Source of the DNA: an uncultured Pseudohongiella sp.
Lineage (GTDB): Bacteria; Pseudomonadota; Gammaproteobacteria; Pseudomonadales; Pseudohongiellaceae
Length of the DNA: 64,000 bases
Assembly (NCBI GenBank): GCA_951812965.1
Contig: OX638341.1
Location: forward strand, 1,594,438-1,658,437
Reading direction: 5' to 3'
Shown here: positions 9,741-25,147 of the stretch, in pieces
Numbering within the stretch: position 1 is the first letter of the stretch
How the letters are laid out: every line of letters starts with the position of its first letter
Position numbers and translations under genes: made by a program
The notes under the pieces: generated by a model
Told to the model about the DNA's origin: nothing
The model's input: only the letters and a program-made list of their open reading frames with translations
Databases searched by the model: none

Positions 9741-9792
9741 CCTGTGCGCGCGAAACGCCATGACGGCGCTTATCTAGACCCAGGAACTCGAT

Positions 9793-12700
9793 ATGGCCTA
9801 CAGCTACACTGAAAAGAAGCGCATTCGCAAGAACTTCGGCAAATTGCCGAGCGCGATGGACATCCCCAATCTGCTTTCCATACAGGTGGATTCCTACCAG
9901 CAATTCCTGCAGTCGATAACTCTAGCCGGAGATCGCAGGGACCAGGGACTCCATGGCGCGTTCAAGTCGGTGTTTCCGATCAGTTCGTATAACGATAAAG
10001 CGGCGCTCGAGTACAAGAGCTACGAACTCGGCAAGCCCGTTTTCGACGTAAAGGAATGTCAGCTTCGGGGCTCGACCTATTCGGCCTCCCTGAAAGTGAC
10101 GCTGCAACTGATCCTTTACGACAAGGAGTCGTCCCAGAAGAAGATCAAGGAAGTGAAGGAACAGGAAGTCTACATGGGGGAAATCCCATTGATGACCGAT
10201 TCGGGCACTTTCGTCATCAATGGCACCGAACGCGTGGTGGTTTCCCAACTCCATCGCTCGCCGGGAGTGTTCTTCGACCACGACAAGGGCAAGACCCACA
10301 GTTCGGGCAAGTTGTTGTATACCGCGCGGGTAATTCCTTATCGCGGTTCCTGGCTCGACTTCGAATTCGACCCCAAGGATCTGGTCTACGTCCGCATCGA
10401 CCGTCGCCGCAAGCTGCCGGCCACGGTCCTGTTGCGTGCGCTGGGATTCACTCCGGAACAGATCCTGGAAATGTTCTACGAGCGCAACAGCTTTCGCATT
10501 ACCGGCGACGACGAGCCGAAGATTTCGATCGAACTGGTGCCTGCCCGCCTGCGCGGAGAGGTGCTGTCCTTCCCGGTCAAGGGCAAGCGCGGCAAGCTCA
10601 TCGTCGAAGCGGGAAGGCGCATTACCAGCCGCCATATCCGCCAGATGGAACAGGCCGGGCTTACCGAACTTGAAGTCGCCGAGGATTTCGTGAACGGAAC
10701 TTCGCTCGCGGTCGACGCCATCAACAAGGAGACCGGCGAAATTATCGCACCTTGCAATTCCGAAATCGGACCGGAATTGATCAAACAATTCGTCGAGGAA
10801 GGCATTACCGAATTCCAGACAATTTATACAAACGATCTTGATTGCGGTCCGTTCGTATCGGACACCCTGCGCATCGATTCCACGGATTCCGCACTCGCGG
10901 CAAAGATCGAGATTTACCGGATGATGCGACCGGGTGAACCGCCGACAACCGAATCCGCGGAAAAACTTTTCGACAGTCTTTTCTTCAACCTCGAGCGTTA
11001 CGACCTTTCCCATGTCGGTCGCATGAAATTCAACCGGCGCCTGAACCGCAAGTCGTCCGAGGGCAAAATGACCCTGGACAAGGAGGACATCGTCGATGTG
11101 CTGAAGACCCTGGTCGCAATCCGCAACGGCTTCGGCTCGGTGGACGACATCGACCATCTCGGCAATCGACGTATCCGTTCGGTAGGCGAAATGGCCGAGA
11201 ACCAGTTTCGCGTGGGCCTCGTCCGCGTCGAGCGCGCGGTCAAGGAGCGTTTGAGCATGGCGGACTCCGAAGGTCTCATGCCCCAGGACATGATCAACGC
11301 CAAACCGGTTGCCGCCGCGGTCAAGGAATTCTTCGGCTCAAGCCAGCTTTCGCAATTCATGGATCAGAACAATCCGCTTTCGGAAGTCACCCACAAACGC
11401 CGGGTCTCGGCGCTTGGCCCCGGTGGACTTACTCGCGAGCGTGCAGGCTTCGAAGTGCGCGACGTGCATCCGACGCATTACGGCAGACTGTGCCCGATCG
11501 AAACGCCTGAAGGTCCGAACATCGGCCTGATCAACAACCTGGCGACCTATTCCAGGGCCAATCATTATGGATTCCTGGAAAGTCCCTATCGCAAGGTCTC
11601 GAACACGAAAGTAACCGACGATATCGATTTTCTGTCCGCCATCGATGAAAGCGAATACGTCATCGCCCAGGCCAGTGCCGCGCAGAACAGCAAGGGCGCG
11701 TTGACGGACAATCTCGTCACCGTGCGCCACAAGGGCGAAACCACGCTGAAGCCGCGGGAGGAAGTCGATTACATGGACGTGGCGCCGCAACAAATGGTTT
11801 CCGTGGCCGCCTCGCTGATCCCTTTCCTCGAGCACGATGACGCCAACCGGGCGCTGATGGGCTCGAACATGCAGCGCCAGGCGATTCCCACGCTGAAGAC
11901 TGAAAAACCGCTTGTGGGCACTGGAATAGAAGGTATCGTGGCGCGGGATTCAGGGGTGTGTCTCATCGCCGAGCGCGGCGGAGTGATCGAAAGCGTCGAC
12001 GCGGCGCGACTCATCGTGCGCGTTAACGACGACGAGACCGACGCCGGTGAGGCCGGGGTCGATATCTACAAGTTGACCAAGTACACCCGGTCCAACCAGA
12101 ACACCTGCATCAGCCAGCGGCCGCTGGTGAAACAGGGAGATATAGTAAGCCGCAGCGACATCCTCGCCGATGGACCTTCGGTCGATACCGGCGAACTTGC
12201 GCTGGGCCAGAACATGCGCATCGCCTTCATGCCCTGGAACGGCTACAACTTCGAGGACTCGATCCTGATATCGGAGCGCGTGGTGACCGAAGACCGCTTC
12301 ACCACGATCCATATCCAGGAATTGACCTGCGTGGCCCGCGACACGAAGTTGGGTTCGGAAGAGGTCACCGCTGACATTCCCAATGTAGGGGAAAGCGCAC
12401 TGGCCAAGCTCGACGCATCCGGCATCGTCTATATCGGCGCCGAAGTCGACGCCGGCGATATTCTCGTCGGCAAGGTGACCCCGAAAGGGGAAACCCAGCT
12501 CACCCCGGAGGAAAAACTGCTGCGGGCGATTTTCGGTGAGAAGGCCTCGGACGTGAAGGACACTTCCCTGCGTGTGCCGACCAGCGTGCGCGGCACCGTC
12601 ATCGACGTGCAGATCTTCACCCGCGACGGTCTGGAAAAGGATCAGCGAGCGCTGGAGATACAGCAATATCAACTCGATCAGATCCGCAAGGACATCGACG

Positions 12701-13878
12701 ACGAATATCGCATCGTCGAGGGCGCCACGTTCGAACGTCTTGGCAAGTCCCTCAAGGGCAGGGAAGTCAGCGGTGGACCGATGCTCAAGTCCGGCCAGCG
12801 GCTCAGCCAGGACTATCTGGACAAACTGCCCCGGGAGGACTGGTTCAAGTTGCGCATGAAGAACGACAGCCTCAACCGGCAACTCGAACGCGCCCAGGAA
12901 CAACTTGAAGAAAGACGCGCCGAACTCGACGATCGTTTCGAGGACAAGCGCAAGAAGCTCACTCAGGGCGACGACCTGGCGCCGGGCATCCTCAAGATCG
13001 TCAAGGTCTACCTGGCGATCAAGCGCCGAGTGCAGCCCGGTGACAAGCTTGCCGGCCGGCACGGCAACAAGGGCGTCATCTCGGCGATCATGCCGGTGGA
13101 AGACATGCCCTACGATGAAAACGGAGAGCCGGTGGACATCGTTCTCAACCCGCTCGGCGTGCCGTCGCGCATGAACGTGGGCCAGGTTCTCGAAACCCAC
13201 CTCGGCCGCGCCTCGCGCGGACTCGGTCAGATGATCAACAAGATGTTGCGCGAACAGCGCAAGGCCCCGGCGATCCGCAAGTTGCTGACGGAAATCTACA
13301 ACTCCGTCGGCGAACGCAAGGAAGACCTCAAGAGCCTGACCGACGAGGAAGTGCTGGAACTGGCGGAAAACCTGAAAGACGGCGTGCCCATGGCAACGCC
13401 GGTTTTCGACGGCGCGGAGGAGATGGAAATCAAGAAGATGCTGAAGATGTCCGGCAAGGACGAGAGCGGCCAGGTAACGCTTTTCGACGGACGCACCGGC
13501 AACGCCTTCGATACGCCGGTGACCGTGGGAATCATGTACATGCTGAAGTTGAATCACCTGGTGGACGACAAGATGCATGCCCGCTCCACCGGTTCCTACA
13601 GCCTGGTTACGCAGCAACCCCTGGGCGGCAAGGCTCAGTTCGGCGGCCAGCGTTTCGGCGAGATGGAAGTCTGGGCGCTGGAAGCTTATGGCGCCGCCTA
13701 CACCTTGCAGGAAATGCTGACCGTGAAATCCGACGACGTCGCGGGGCGCACCAAGATGTACAAGAACATCGTTGACGGCGACCATCGAATGGAGCCGGCC
13801 ATGCCGGAATCGTTCAATGTTCTGCTGAAGGAAATCCGTTCGCTCGGAATCGACATGGAGCTGGAAGTCAGCAAGTGA
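9793..13878 (+). CDS. rpoB: DNA-directed RNA polymerase subunit beta
   Basis: A 1361-residue beta subunit, close to the E. coli length of 1342. The rifampicin pocket reads [12 protein letters not shown] and [13 protein letters not shown], so the residues equivalent to E. coli D516, H526 and S531 are the sensitive type. Also visible are the catalytic-core segment [13 protein letters not shown] and the C-terminal clamp-connector [22 protein letters not shown]. rpoC follows after 63 bases. No intein or frameshift is present. Confidence 0.99.
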   Translation: MAYSYTEKKRIRKNFGKLPSAMDIPNLLSIQVDSYQQFLQSITLAGDRRDQGLHGAFKSVFPISSYNDKAALEYKSYELGKPVFDVKECQLRGSTYSASLKVTLQLILYDKESSQKKIKEVKEQEVYMGEIPLMTDSGTFVINGTERVVVSQLHRSPGVFFDHDKGKTHSSGKLLYTARVIPYRGSWLDFEFDPKDLVYVRIDRRRKLPATVLLRALGFTPEQILEMFYERNSFRITGDDEPKISIELVPARLRGEVLSFPVKGKRGKLIVEAGRRITSRHIRQMEQAGLTELEVAEDFVNGTSLAVDAINKETGEIIAPCNSEIGPELIKQFVEEGITEFQTIYTNDLDCGPFVSDTLRIDSTDSALAAKIEIYRMMRPGEPPTTESAEKLFDSLFFNLERYDLSHVGRMKFNRRLNRKSSEGKMTLDKEDIVDVLKTLVAIRNGFGSVDDIDHLGNRRIRSVGEMAENQFRVGLVRVERAVKERLSMADSEGLMPQDMINAKPVAAAVKEFFGSSQLSQFMDQNNPLSEVTHKRRVSALGPGGLTRERAGFEVRDVHPTHYGRLCPIETPEGPNIGLINNLATYSRANHYGFLESPYRKVSNTKVTDDIDFLSAIDESEYVIAQASAAQNSKGALTDNLVTVRHKGETTLKPREEVDYMDVAPQQMVSVAASLIPFLEHDDANRALMGSNMQRQAIPTLKTEKPLVGTGIEGIVARDSGVCLIAERGGVIESVDAARLIVRVNDDETDAGEAGVDIYKLTKYTRSNQNTCISQRPLVKQGDIVSRSDILADGPSVDTGELALGQNMRIAFMPWNGYNFEDSILISERVVTEDRFTTIHIQELTCVARDTKLGSEEVTADIPNVGESALAKLDASGIVYIGAEVDAGDILVGKVTPKGETQLTPEEKLLRAIFGEKASDVKDTSLRVPTSVRGTVIDVQIFTRDGLEKDQRALEIQQYQLDQIRKDIDDEYRIVEGATFERLGKSLKGREVSGGPMLKSGQRLSQDYLDKLPREDWFKLRMKNDSLNRQLERAQEQLEERRAELDDRFEDKRKKLTQGDDLAPGILKIVKVYLAIKRRVQPGDKLAGRHGNKGVISAIMPVEDMPYDENGEPVDIVLNPLGVPSRMNVGQVLETHLGRASRGLGQMINKMLREQRKAPAIRKLLTEIYNSVGERKEDLKSLTDEEVLELAENLKDGVPMATPVFDGAEEMEIKKMLKMSGKDESGQVTLFDGRTGNAFDTPVTVGIMYMLKLNHLVDDKMHARSTGSYSLVTQQPLGGKAQFGGQRFGEMEVWALEAYGAAYTLQEMLTVKSDDVAGRTKMYKNIVDGDHRMEPAMPESFNVLLKEIRSLGIDMELEVSK

Positions 13879-13941
13879 CGCATTGAGAGAAATGACACTG
13901 GACTTCATCAACAGCACCGTCGATTCCCTGGAGAAGAAAGC

Positions 13942-18243
<4,302 letters not shown>

Positions 18244-18310
18244 TCGGGAAAAATTTCAATTGAACTGTTGCCGAAATTGTAATACGTGGCTTAGACCCGT
18301 CGATGCCGGG

Positions 18311-18393
18311 GCGGGAAGTGTGCCGGACGCCGTAAATCCGTCCCTGGAGGCTCAAGCTCGGCTTCCTGCCTCGCATGCCGTCACACTTCCCGC
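18311..18393 (-). repeat. Hairpin-borne repeat core, reverse orientation
   Basis: Arms GCGGGAAGTGTG (18311-18322) and CACACTTCCCGC (18382-18393) form a perfect 12 bp stem. The loop, read on the minus strand, is a version of the same core found at 18483-18536 (starts GGCATGCGAGGCA, ends ATTTACGGCGT). The arms are unrelated to those of the next copy. Confidence 0.85.
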
Positions 18394-18460
18394 TCCGACA
18401 CCGACTCACATTTTCGAATCGTTACCGGCTATTTCCCGATTTGCCGCAATGTGAGTCTCA

Positions 18461-18558
18461 GCCGGTGTGCACTGTATTGCGGGCATGCGAGGCATGGATG
18501 CCGAGCGTGAAGCCTACAGGGATGTATTTACGGCGTCCGCAATACAGTGCACACCGGC
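18461..18558 (+). repeat. Hairpin-borne repeat core, forward orientation
   Basis: A perfect 22 bp inverted repeat (18461-18482 with 18537-18558) encloses a 54-base loop that starts GCATGCGAGGCATGGATGCC and ends ATTTACGGCGT. The loop matches the one at 18323-18381 in the other orientation, whereas the arms do not. The rpsL promoter begins 28 bases downstream. Confidence 0.85.
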
Positions 18559-18585
18559 TGCGACGGATCAAAGCCACTTTTTAGC

Positions 18586-18614
18586 TTGACTGAAAATAGC
18601 TTGGTCATTACACT
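18586..18614 (+). promoter_or_regulatory. Sigma70 promoter of the str operon
   Basis: TTGACT (18586-18591), 17 bases, TACACT (18609-18614). The predicted start near 18621 gives a leader of about 33 bases before rpsL. Confidence 0.75.
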
Positions 18615-18653
18615 CTCGCCTCATTTTGCGAACGGCGAAATACACGGACATAC

Positions 18654-19025
18654 ATGGCAACCATCAACCAGTTAGTGCGCAAACCCAGGACGAGTAAGCC
18701 CGCCAAAAGCGGCGTGCCCGCCCTGCAAGGCTCACCGCAGAAGCGCGGCGTCTGCACGCGGGTCTACACCACCACGCCGAAGAAGCCGAATTCCGCCTTG
18801 CGAAAGGTCTGCCGCGTGCGTCTCGTGAACGGCTTCGAGGTGACTTCGTACATCGGCGGCGAAGGTCATAATCTGCAGGAGCACTCGGTAGTGCTGATAC
18901 GCGGGGGCAGGGTCAAGGATCTTCCCGGCGTGCGTTATCACACCGTGCGCGGCGCTCTCGACACCTCAGGTGTCGCGGACCGCAAGCAGGGACGTTCGAA
19001 ATACGGTGCCAAGCGTCCCAAGTAA
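18654..19025 (+). CDS. rpsL: 30S ribosomal protein S12
   Basis: A 123-residue S12 of the decoding centre. The segments [17 protein letters not shown] and [14 protein letters not shown] carry the unmodified lysines and proline whose changes give streptomycin resistance, so the sequence is the sensitive type. It is the first gene of the str operon; rpsG follows after 145 bases. Confidence 0.99.
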   Translation: MATINQLVRKPRTSKPAKSGVPALQGSPQKRGVCTRVYTTTPKKPNSALRKVCRVRLVNGFEVTSYIGGEGHNLQEHSVVLIRGGRVKDLPGVRYHTVRGALDTSGVADRKQGRSKYGAKRPK

Positions 19026-19170
19026 CTCCCAAGAAACATTTCAGGCAGGGATTTGCCGCTCATCGGCGATCTTCGACGAAGAACGGATGAGATTCGAGTA
19101 AGGCCGGGTGGCGGTCCGGAAGATCGGACGGATTATCCCGGGGAAACCTGAATAAACATAGAGGTCAGAC

Positions 19171-19641
19171 ATGCCCAGAAGAAGAGTTGCGGCAAAGCGC
19201 GAAGTTTTGCCCGATCCCAAGTTCGGCAGCAAGACGCTGGCGAAATTCATGAATCATGTAATGGTCGACGGCAAGAAATCCGTTGCCGAAAAAATCGTCT
19301 ATGGCGCACTCGATGTCGTGGCGGAAAAATCCGGCGGCGAACCGCTGGAAGTGTTCGAAAATGCCCTGAGCGCCATCGCACCGATGGTGGAAGTCAAATC
19401 CCGCCGCGTAGGAGGCGCCACCTACCAGGTGCCGGTCGAAGTCCGCGCCGAACGGCGCAACGCTCTTGCGATGCGCTGGCTGGTGGAGTTCTCGCGCAAT
19501 CGCGGCGAGAAATCCATGGCCCTGCGCCTGGCGGGCGAAATACTCGAAGCCGCCGACGGCCGGGGCGCCGCGGTGCGCAAGCGCGAGGACGTGCATCGCA
19601 TGGCCGAAGCAAATCGCGCGTTCTCCCATTATCGTTTCTGA
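19171..19641 (+). CDS. rpsG: 30S ribosomal protein S7
   Basis: A 156-residue S7, the 16S 3'-domain assembly initiator, with [20 protein letters not shown] at the start and the conserved [12 protein letters not shown] motif. Length is standard for the family. In E. coli S7 represses str-operon translation by binding the rpsL-rpsG spacer; the 145-base spacer here could serve the same role, but I did not fold it. fusA starts 31 bases downstream. Confidence 0.99.
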   Translation: MPRRRVAAKREVLPDPKFGSKTLAKFMNHVMVDGKKSVAEKIVYGALDVVAEKSGGEPLEVFENALSAIAPMVEVKSRRVGGATYQVPVEVRAERRNALAMRWLVEFSRNRGEKSMALRLAGEILEAADGRGAAVRKREDVHRMAEANRAFSHYRF

Positions 19642-19672
19642 AACCTGAATCAAGCTTACAGAGGGCAGTAAA

Positions 19673-21769
19673 GTGGCCAGGAAGCACCCATTGAGCCGTT
19701 ATCGCAACATCGGCATCGCCGCCCACGTGGATGCGGGAAAGACCACCACCACCGAGCGCGTGCTGTTCTATACCGGCGTATCGTACAAGATCGGCGAAGT
19801 GCACGACGGCGCCGCGGTCATGGACTGGATGGAACAGGAACAGGAGCGCGGAATCACCATCACTTCGGCGGCGACTACCTGTTTCTGGCAAGGCATGGAC
19901 CGTCAATACGACGAACACCGGATCAACATCATCGACACGCCGGGACACGTGGATTTCACCATCGAAGTGGAACGTTCCCTGCGCGTGCTCGATGGCGCCG
20001 TGGTCGTGTTATGCGCGACTTCGGGCGTGCAGCCCCAGACTGAAACGGTCTGGCGCCAGGCCAACCGCTACCAGGTGCCGCGCATGGTTTTCGTCAACAA
20101 GATGGACCGCGCCGGCGCCGACTTCCTGCGGGTCGTCGAGCAGATGAAAGATCGGCTCGGCGCCAATGCCGTGCCCCTGCAAATTGCCATCGGCGCGGAA
20201 GAAAACTTCGCCGGCGTCGTCGACCTCGTGAAAATGAAGGCCATCGTCTGGAATACCGAAGACCAGGGCACGACTTTCTTCTACGATGACATTCCGGCCG
20301 ACCTGAAAGGCCTGTGCGAGGAATGGCGCGAGCACATGCTCGAAGCCGCCGCCGAGGCCAACGAAGATGTGATGGACAAGTATCTCGAGGAGGGCGACCT
20401 CAGCGAACAGGACATCGTGGCCGCCATCCGCCAACGCACGATCAATAACGAAATCGTTCCGGTGCTTTGCGGTTCGGCCTTCAAGAACAAGGGCGTGCAG
20501 GCCATGCTCGATGCGGTCATTGACTATATGCCGGCGCCGACCGAAGTGAAGGCGATCGAGGGTGTCAACGACGACGGTTCGCCCGCGAAATGCAAGGCGG
20601 ACGACGATGCGCCCTTCGCCTCGCTGGCCTTCAAGATCGCCACCGACCCCTTTGTCGGCACCCTGACCTTCTTCAGGGTCTATTCCGGCTGCATCAATTC
20701 CGGCGATACAGTCTACAACCCGATCAAGCACCGCAAGGAGCGCGTCGGCCGCATGGTGCAGATGCACTCCAATTCGCGCGAGGAGATCAAGGAAGTGCGC
20801 GCCGGCGATATCGCCGCGGCGGTGGGCCTGAAGGACGTCACCACCGGAGAGACGCTTTGCGATCCGAAAAGCGTTGTCACGCTGGAAAAGATGGACTTCC
20901 CCGAACCTGTGATTTCGGTCGCGGTTGAGCCGAAGAGCAAGGCCGACCAGGAGAAGATGAGCACCGCTCTCGGCAAGCTGGCCCAGGAGGATCCGTCCTT
21001 CCGCGTCGAGACTGACGAGGAATCGGGCCAAACGATCATTTCCGGCATGGGCGAGCTGCATCTCGACGTACTCGTCGAACGCATGCGCCGCGAATTCAGC
21101 GTCGACGCGAACATCGGCAAACCCCAGGTAGCCTATCGCGAAACCATCCGCAAGATTGTGGAAATCGAAGGCAAGCATATCAAGCAGACCGGCGGCCGCG
21201 GCCAATACGGCCATGTCTGGCTGCGGCTGGAGCCGCTCGACCCCGACGCCGATTACGAATTCGTCAACAAGATCGTCGGCGGCGTGGTTCCCAGGGAGTA
21301 CATCCCCGCGGTAGACAAGGGCGTGCAGGAACAGATGAAGAACGGCTGTCTGGCGGGCTACCCCTTGCTGGCGATGAGGGTAACGCTGTACGACGGCTCC
21401 TTTCATGACGTCGACTCCAGCGAAATTGCCTTCAAGATGGCAGGCTCCATGGCGTTGAAGCGAGGCGCACTGGAAGCCGACCCGGCGTTGCTCGAGCCGG
21501 TCATGGCGGTCGAAGTAGTGACGCCGGAAGATTACATGGGCGATGTCATGGGCGATCTGAACCGGCGCCGCGGCATGGTGCAAGGCATGGAAGACACTCC
21601 CGCGGGCAAGGTCATTAACGCCGAGGTCCCACTTGCGGAAATGTTCGGTTACGCGACCGACCTGCGTTCGGCGACCCAGGGCAGGGCGACTTTCACCATG
21701 GAATTCGAGAAATACGCGGAAGTGCCCGGCAGTATCGCCGACAGCATCATCAACGAATCCAGAAGCTGA
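19673..21769 (+). CDS. fusA: Elongation factor G
   Basis: A 698-residue translocation GTPase with GTG start. G1 is [16 protein letters not shown]3 DTPGHVDFT and G4 NKMDR, followed by domains II-V, including GGRGQYGHV in domain IV. Codon usage is mixed C/A-ending (GAA-rich), clearly different from the adjoining tuf gene, which starts 26 bases later. Confidence 0.98.
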   Translation: MARKHPLSRYRNIGIAAHVDAGKTTTTERVLFYTGVSYKIGEVHDGAAVMDWMEQEQERGITITSAATTCFWQGMDRQYDEHRINIIDTPGHVDFTIEVERSLRVLDGAVVVLCATSGVQPQTETVWRQANRYQVPRMVFVNKMDRAGADFLRVVEQMKDRLGANAVPLQIAIGAEENFAGVVDLVKMKAIVWNTEDQGTTFFYDDIPADLKGLCEEWREHMLEAAAEANEDVMDKYLEEGDLSEQDIVAAIRQRTINNEIVPVLCGSAFKNKGVQAMLDAVIDYMPAPTEVKAIEGVNDDGSPAKCKADDDAPFASLAFKIATDPFVGTLTFFRVYSGCINSGDTVYNPIKHRKERVGRMVQMHSNSREEIKEVRAGDIAAAVGLKDVTTGETLCDPKSVVTLEKMDFPEPVISVAVEPKSKADQEKMSTALGKLAQEDPSFRVETDEESGQTIISGMGELHLDVLVERMRREFSVDANIGKPQVAYRETIRKIVEIEGKHIKQTGGRGQYGHVWLRLEPLDPDADYEFVNKIVGGVVPREYIPAVDKGVQEQMKNGCLAGYPLLAMRVTLYDGSFHDVDSSEIAFKMAGSMALKRGALEADPALLEPVMAVEVVTPEDYMGDVMGDLNRRRGMVQGMEDTPAGKVINAEVPLAEMFGYATDLRSATQGRATFTMEFEKYAEVPGSIADSIINESRS

Positions 21770-21795
21770 AATACAACCTGACGAGGTAATCAAAC

Positions 21796-22986
21796 GTGGC
21801 GAAGGAAAAATTCGAGAGAACGAAGGTACACGTGAACGTTGGCACGATCGGTCACGTGGACCATGGCAAGACGACATTGACGGCGGCGCTGACGAAGATT
21901 TGCGCGGATCGTTACGGCGGTTCGGTGAAGGCATTCGACGAGATCGACAATGCGCCGGAGGAACGTGAGCGCGGGATTACGATCGCGACTTCGCACGTGG
22001 AATACGATTCGCCGAATCGTCACTACGCGCACGTGGATTGTCCGGGTCACGCGGACTATGTGAAGAATATGATCACGGGCGCGGCGCAGATGGACGGAGC
22101 GATTCTGGTGGTATCGGCGGCGGACGGTCCGATGCCGCAGACGCGGGAGCACATCTTGCTGGCGCGTCAGGTTGGCGTACCTTACATCGTGGTGTACATG
22201 AACAAGTCGGACATGGTGGACGACGAGGAGTTGCTGGAGCTGGTGGAGATGGAGGTGCGGGAGTTGCTGGACACCTTCGATTTTCCTGGCGACGACACGC
22301 CGATCATTATCGGTTCCGCGCTGAAGGCGCTGGAGGGCGACGATTCGGAGCAGGGCATTGGTTCGGTGGAGAAGCTGGTGGAGGCGCTGGACAGTTACGT
22401 GCCGGTTCCGGAGCGGGAGATCGACAGGCCGTATCTGATGCCGATCGAGGACGTATTTTCGATATCGGGCCGCGGCACGGTGGTGACGGGCCGTATTGAG
22501 CGCGGCGTGGTGAAGGTAGGCGAGGAAGTGGAGATCGTCGGCATCAAGGAGACGGAGAAGACGGTTTGCACGGGTGTAGAGATGTTCCGCAAGCTGCTGG
22601 ACGAGGGACGCGCGGGCGAAAACGTTGGCGTGCTGTTGCGCGGCACCAAGCGCGAGGAGGTTGAGCGCGGTCAGGTACTGGCGGCGCCGGGATCGATCAC
22701 GCCGCATACGAAGTTCGAGGCGGAAGTGTACATCCTGACCAAAGAAGAGGGCGGCCGTCATACGCCATTCTTCAAGGGCTACCGCCCACAGTTTTATTTC
22801 CGCACGACGGATGTGACGGGCAACGTGGAGTTGCCGGGCGACGTTGAGATGGTGATGCCTGGCGACAATATAAAGATGAACGTGGAGTTGATTGCACCGA
22901 TCGCGATGGACGAGGGCCTGCGTTTCGCGATCCGCGAAGGCGGCCGCACGGTGGGCGCAGGCGTGGTTTCCAAGATTATCGAATAG
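21796..22986 (+). CDS. tufA: Elongation factor Tu, copy 2
   Basis: A 396-residue EF-Tu identical in protein sequence to the copy at 4528-5718. It starts with GTG instead of ATG. The DNA copies differ only at scattered, mostly third-position sites, and identity runs on about 200 bases past the stop. It closes the str operon (rpsL-rpsG-fusA-tuf). The S10 operon that follows tufA in many bacteria is absent here; instead come repeats and the gatCAB genes on the other strand. Confidence 0.98.
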   Translation: MAKEKFERTKVHVNVGTIGHVDHGKTTLTAALTKICADRYGGSVKAFDEIDNAPEERERGITIATSHVEYDSPNRHYAHVDCPGHADYVKNMITGAAQMDGAILVVSAADGPMPQTREHILLARQVGVPYIVVYMNKSDMVDDEELLELVEMEVRELLDTFDFPGDDTPIIIGSALKALEGDDSEQGIGSVEKLVEALDSYVPVPEREIDRPYLMPIEDVFSISGRGTVVTGRIERGVVKVGEEVEIVGIKETEKTVCTGVEMFRKLLDEGRAGENVGVLLRGTKREEVERGQVLAAPGSITPHTKFEAEVYILTKEEGGRHTPFFKGYRPQFYFRTTDVTGNVELPGDVEMVMPGDNIKMNVELIAPIAMDEGLRFAIREGGRTVGAGVVSKIIE

Positions 22987-23190
22987 GACCGCCGCTGCAA
23001 CCCCGGATTTTCGACGATCATGTAGGGGCGACGCATGCGTCGCCCGAAAAGGTTTATACGGGACGCCCAACCGCGGGCGAGGCATGCCTCGCCCCTACAA
23101 TCCGGCAGCGACTCGCATTGAGGCGTGGACGACAGAAGATACAGAAATATTTGCAGGGGCAGGGCCTGCCTTGCACGAGTTAGGCCCTTG
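22987..23190 (+). repeat. Post-tuf duplicated segment (pairs with 5719-5920)
   Basis: Near-identical to the segment after the first tuf, including the inverted palindrome pair at 23026-23045 and 23075-23094. It ends at CCCTTGG, where this copy jumps directly into the hairpin-borne element. No gene is seen. Confidence 0.85.
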
Positions 23191-23193
23191 GTG

Positions 23194-23350
23194 GCGTGCG
23201 AGGCAGGGATGCCGAGCCCGAGCCTACAGGGGTGCAGGCAAGCGTTTATGAAGCGAAGCTTCATGCGCAGCCGGAACGACGCCAAGCTGTGCTTGGCGGC
23301 TGGGACGTATTCACGGCGGACACCGTATAACCCTTACCGGGTGCGACGGA
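23194..23350 (+). repeat. Hairpin-borne element, arm-truncated and enlarged copy
   Basis: The element begins GGCGTGCGAGGCAGGGATGC and ends GACGTATTCACGGCG, matching the core ends at 18483-18536. About 70 extra bases with their own small hairpins (GAAGCGAAGCTTC; CGCCAAG..CTTGGCG) sit inside. The right arm resembles that of 6185-6213, but no matching left arm is present. Confidence 0.65.
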
Positions 23351-23368
23351 CGGGGCCTCGGCACACTA

Positions 23369-23698
23369 CTAATCAATATTTCCCGATTTGGCGCCGGCTT
23401 GTTTCAGGATGGCGGCGTATTCGGTTGATTTTCGGTGTTCGACGACGTGGTCCAGGAAGGTGCTGCCGTCGTTAAGTTGGACATTGATGTTTTTGCCGGC
23501 TTCGATGAAGAATGGAATGAAACGCGCGAACAGTCCCGCCGTCATGCCCCGGTAGGCCTTGAGCAGGATCGCGTAGTCCCGCGGCATGCCGCTCGGAGGC
23601 AGCAGTTCGAGATAGCCTTTCAGGCGCTCGTCCGACCACTCTTCGTCGCGAGTTGCGATCTGAGTGCGTTCCGCGCCGCGTTTCTTGCCTTGTTTCAA
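23369..23698 (-). CDS. PA4642-like conserved protein
   Basis: A 109-residue soluble protein resembling the PA4642 family of gammaproteobacteria (DEEWSDERLKGYLELLPPSG at the start, a central KAYRGM segment and a C-terminal LNDGSTFLDHVVEHRKSTEY). The family function is not known. It lies 17 bases downstream of gatB on the same strand and may be the last gene of that transcript. The name rests on remembered similarity and is moderately certain; that the frame is a real gene is more certain. Confidence 0.65.
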   Translation of the reverse strand: MKQGKKRGAERTQIATRDEEWSDERLKGYLELLPPSGMPRDYAILLKAYRGMTAGLFARFIPFFIEAGKNINVQLNDGSTFLDHVVEHRKSTEYAAILKQAGAKSGNID

Positions 23699-23715
23699 GA
23701 TCGACTCCGCCGGAA

Positions 23716-25146
23716 TTATGGTTTTAGCTTGTCGCGCAGCAACTGGTTGACCTGGGCCGGGTTGGCCTTGCCGCTGGAGAATTTCATTGCCTGTCCGACC
23801 AGGTAGCCGAGCACCTGCTGTTTGCCGTCGCGAAATTGTTGCGCCTGTGCAGCGTTCTCGGCAATTACCCGGTCGACGAGCTTTTCGATTTCACCCTCGT
23901 CGGTGACCTGACGCAGACCTTGCCGTTCGATAATTTCGTCAACGTTTTCGGATCCGGCGGCAAGCTGTTCGAACACCGTTTTCGCGATCTTGCCGGAAAT
24001 GGTCTTGTCCCGGATGCGTGATATCAGGTCGGCCAGACTATCCGCGCTTACCGGCGAGGCGGCCATGTCGAGATTTTCCCGATTCAGCAGCGCCTGCAAC
24101 TCCACGCTTACCCAGTTTGCGGCCAACTTGGCATCGCCGCATTGTTTCGCCACCCGCTCGAAATAGTCCGCCATTTCCCGGGTGGCGGTTAGCACACCTG
24201 CATCGTAGGCCGACAAACCGTATTCCACTTCGAATCGCCGTTTGCGAGTATCCGGCAATTCCGGCAGTTCCGCCCTGATCTGTTCGATCAGATCTTCGCC
24301 GATTTCCACCGGCAACAGGTCCGGCTCCGGAAAGTAGCGGTAATCGTTGGCGACTTCCTTGCCGCGCATCGGTCGGGTTTCGTCCCGGACCGAGTCGTAC
24401 AATCGGGTTTCCTGCACGATCCTGCCGCCGTCTTCGAGTACATCCTGCTGGCGGCGAATCTCGAAATTGATCGCCTTTTCCACGAATCGGAAGGAGTTTA
24501 CGTTCTTGATCTCGGTGCGGGTGCCGAGTTCCGCGCCCGGACGGCGAATCGAAACATTGGCGTCGCAGCGCATCGAACCCTGGGACATGTCGCCATCGGA
24601 AATATCGAGATAACGCACGATGGAGTGCATTTTCTTTAGATAGGCGACAGCTTCCCGCGCGCTGCGCAGATCCGGGTCCGATACGATTTCGAGCAACGGC
24701 GTGCCGGCGCGGTTCAGGTCGATGCCGGTCCCGTCGGCGAACTCCTCGTGCAGGGATTTGCCGGCGTCCTCTTCCATATGCGCCCTGGTGACGCCGATGC
24801 GTTTTTCAGAGCCGTCTTCGAGATTGATGACGATCGAGCCGCGGCCGACGATGGGGTAGTCCAGTTGGCTGGTTTGATAACCTTTCGGCAGGTCTGGATA
24901 AAAATAGTTCTTGCGGTCAAAAATCGAATGCCTGCCGATCTCGGCGTCAATGGCAAGGCCGAAGCGCACCGCCATGCGCAGGGCTTCGCTGTTCAATACC
25001 GGTAGGGTGCCGGGCATTGCCAGGTCGTAGATGTTCGCCTGGGTGTTCGGATCGGCGCCGAATGCCGTCGAGGTTCCCGAAAACAGCTTCGACCGTGTCG
25101 ACAATTGCACGTGGACTTCGAGTCCGATAACTGCTTCCCACTCCAT
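23716..25146 (-). CDS. gatB: Asp-tRNA(Asn)/Glu-tRNA(Gln) amidotransferase subunit B
   Basis: A 476-residue GatB, the subunit that binds and phosphorylates mischarged Glu-tRNA or Asp-tRNA. The N-terminal motif [14 protein letters not shown] is present, then [21 protein letters not shown] and a C-terminal YqeY-like tail domain. The length is normal. It starts one base after the gatA stop in transcript order, so translation is coupled. The order gatC-gatA-gatB divergent from mreB is known from Pseudomonas. Confidence 0.97.
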   Translation of the reverse strand: MEWEAVIGLEVHVQLSTRSKLFSGTSTAFGADPNTQANIYDLAMPGTLPVLNSEALRMAVRFGLAIDAEIGRHSIFDRKNYFYPDLPKGYQTSQLDYPIVGRGSIVINLEDGSEKRIGVTRAHMEEDAGKSLHEEFADGTGIDLNRAGTPLLEIVSDPDLRSAREAVAYLKKMHSIVRYLDISDGDMSQGSMRCDANVSIRRPGAELGTRTEIKNVNSFRFVEKAINFEIRRQQDVLEDGGRIVQETRLYDSVRDETRPMRGKEVANDYRYFPEPDLLPVEIGEDLIEQIRAELPELPDTRKRRFEVEYGLSAYDAGVLTATREMADYFERVAKQCGDAKLAANWVSVELQALLNRENLDMAASPVSADSLADLISRIRDKTISGKIAKTVFEQLAAGSENVDEIIERQGLRQVTDEGEIEKLVDRVIAENAAQAQQFRDGKQQVLGYLVGQAMKFSSGKANPAQVNQLLRDKLKP

Positions 25147-25147
25147 T

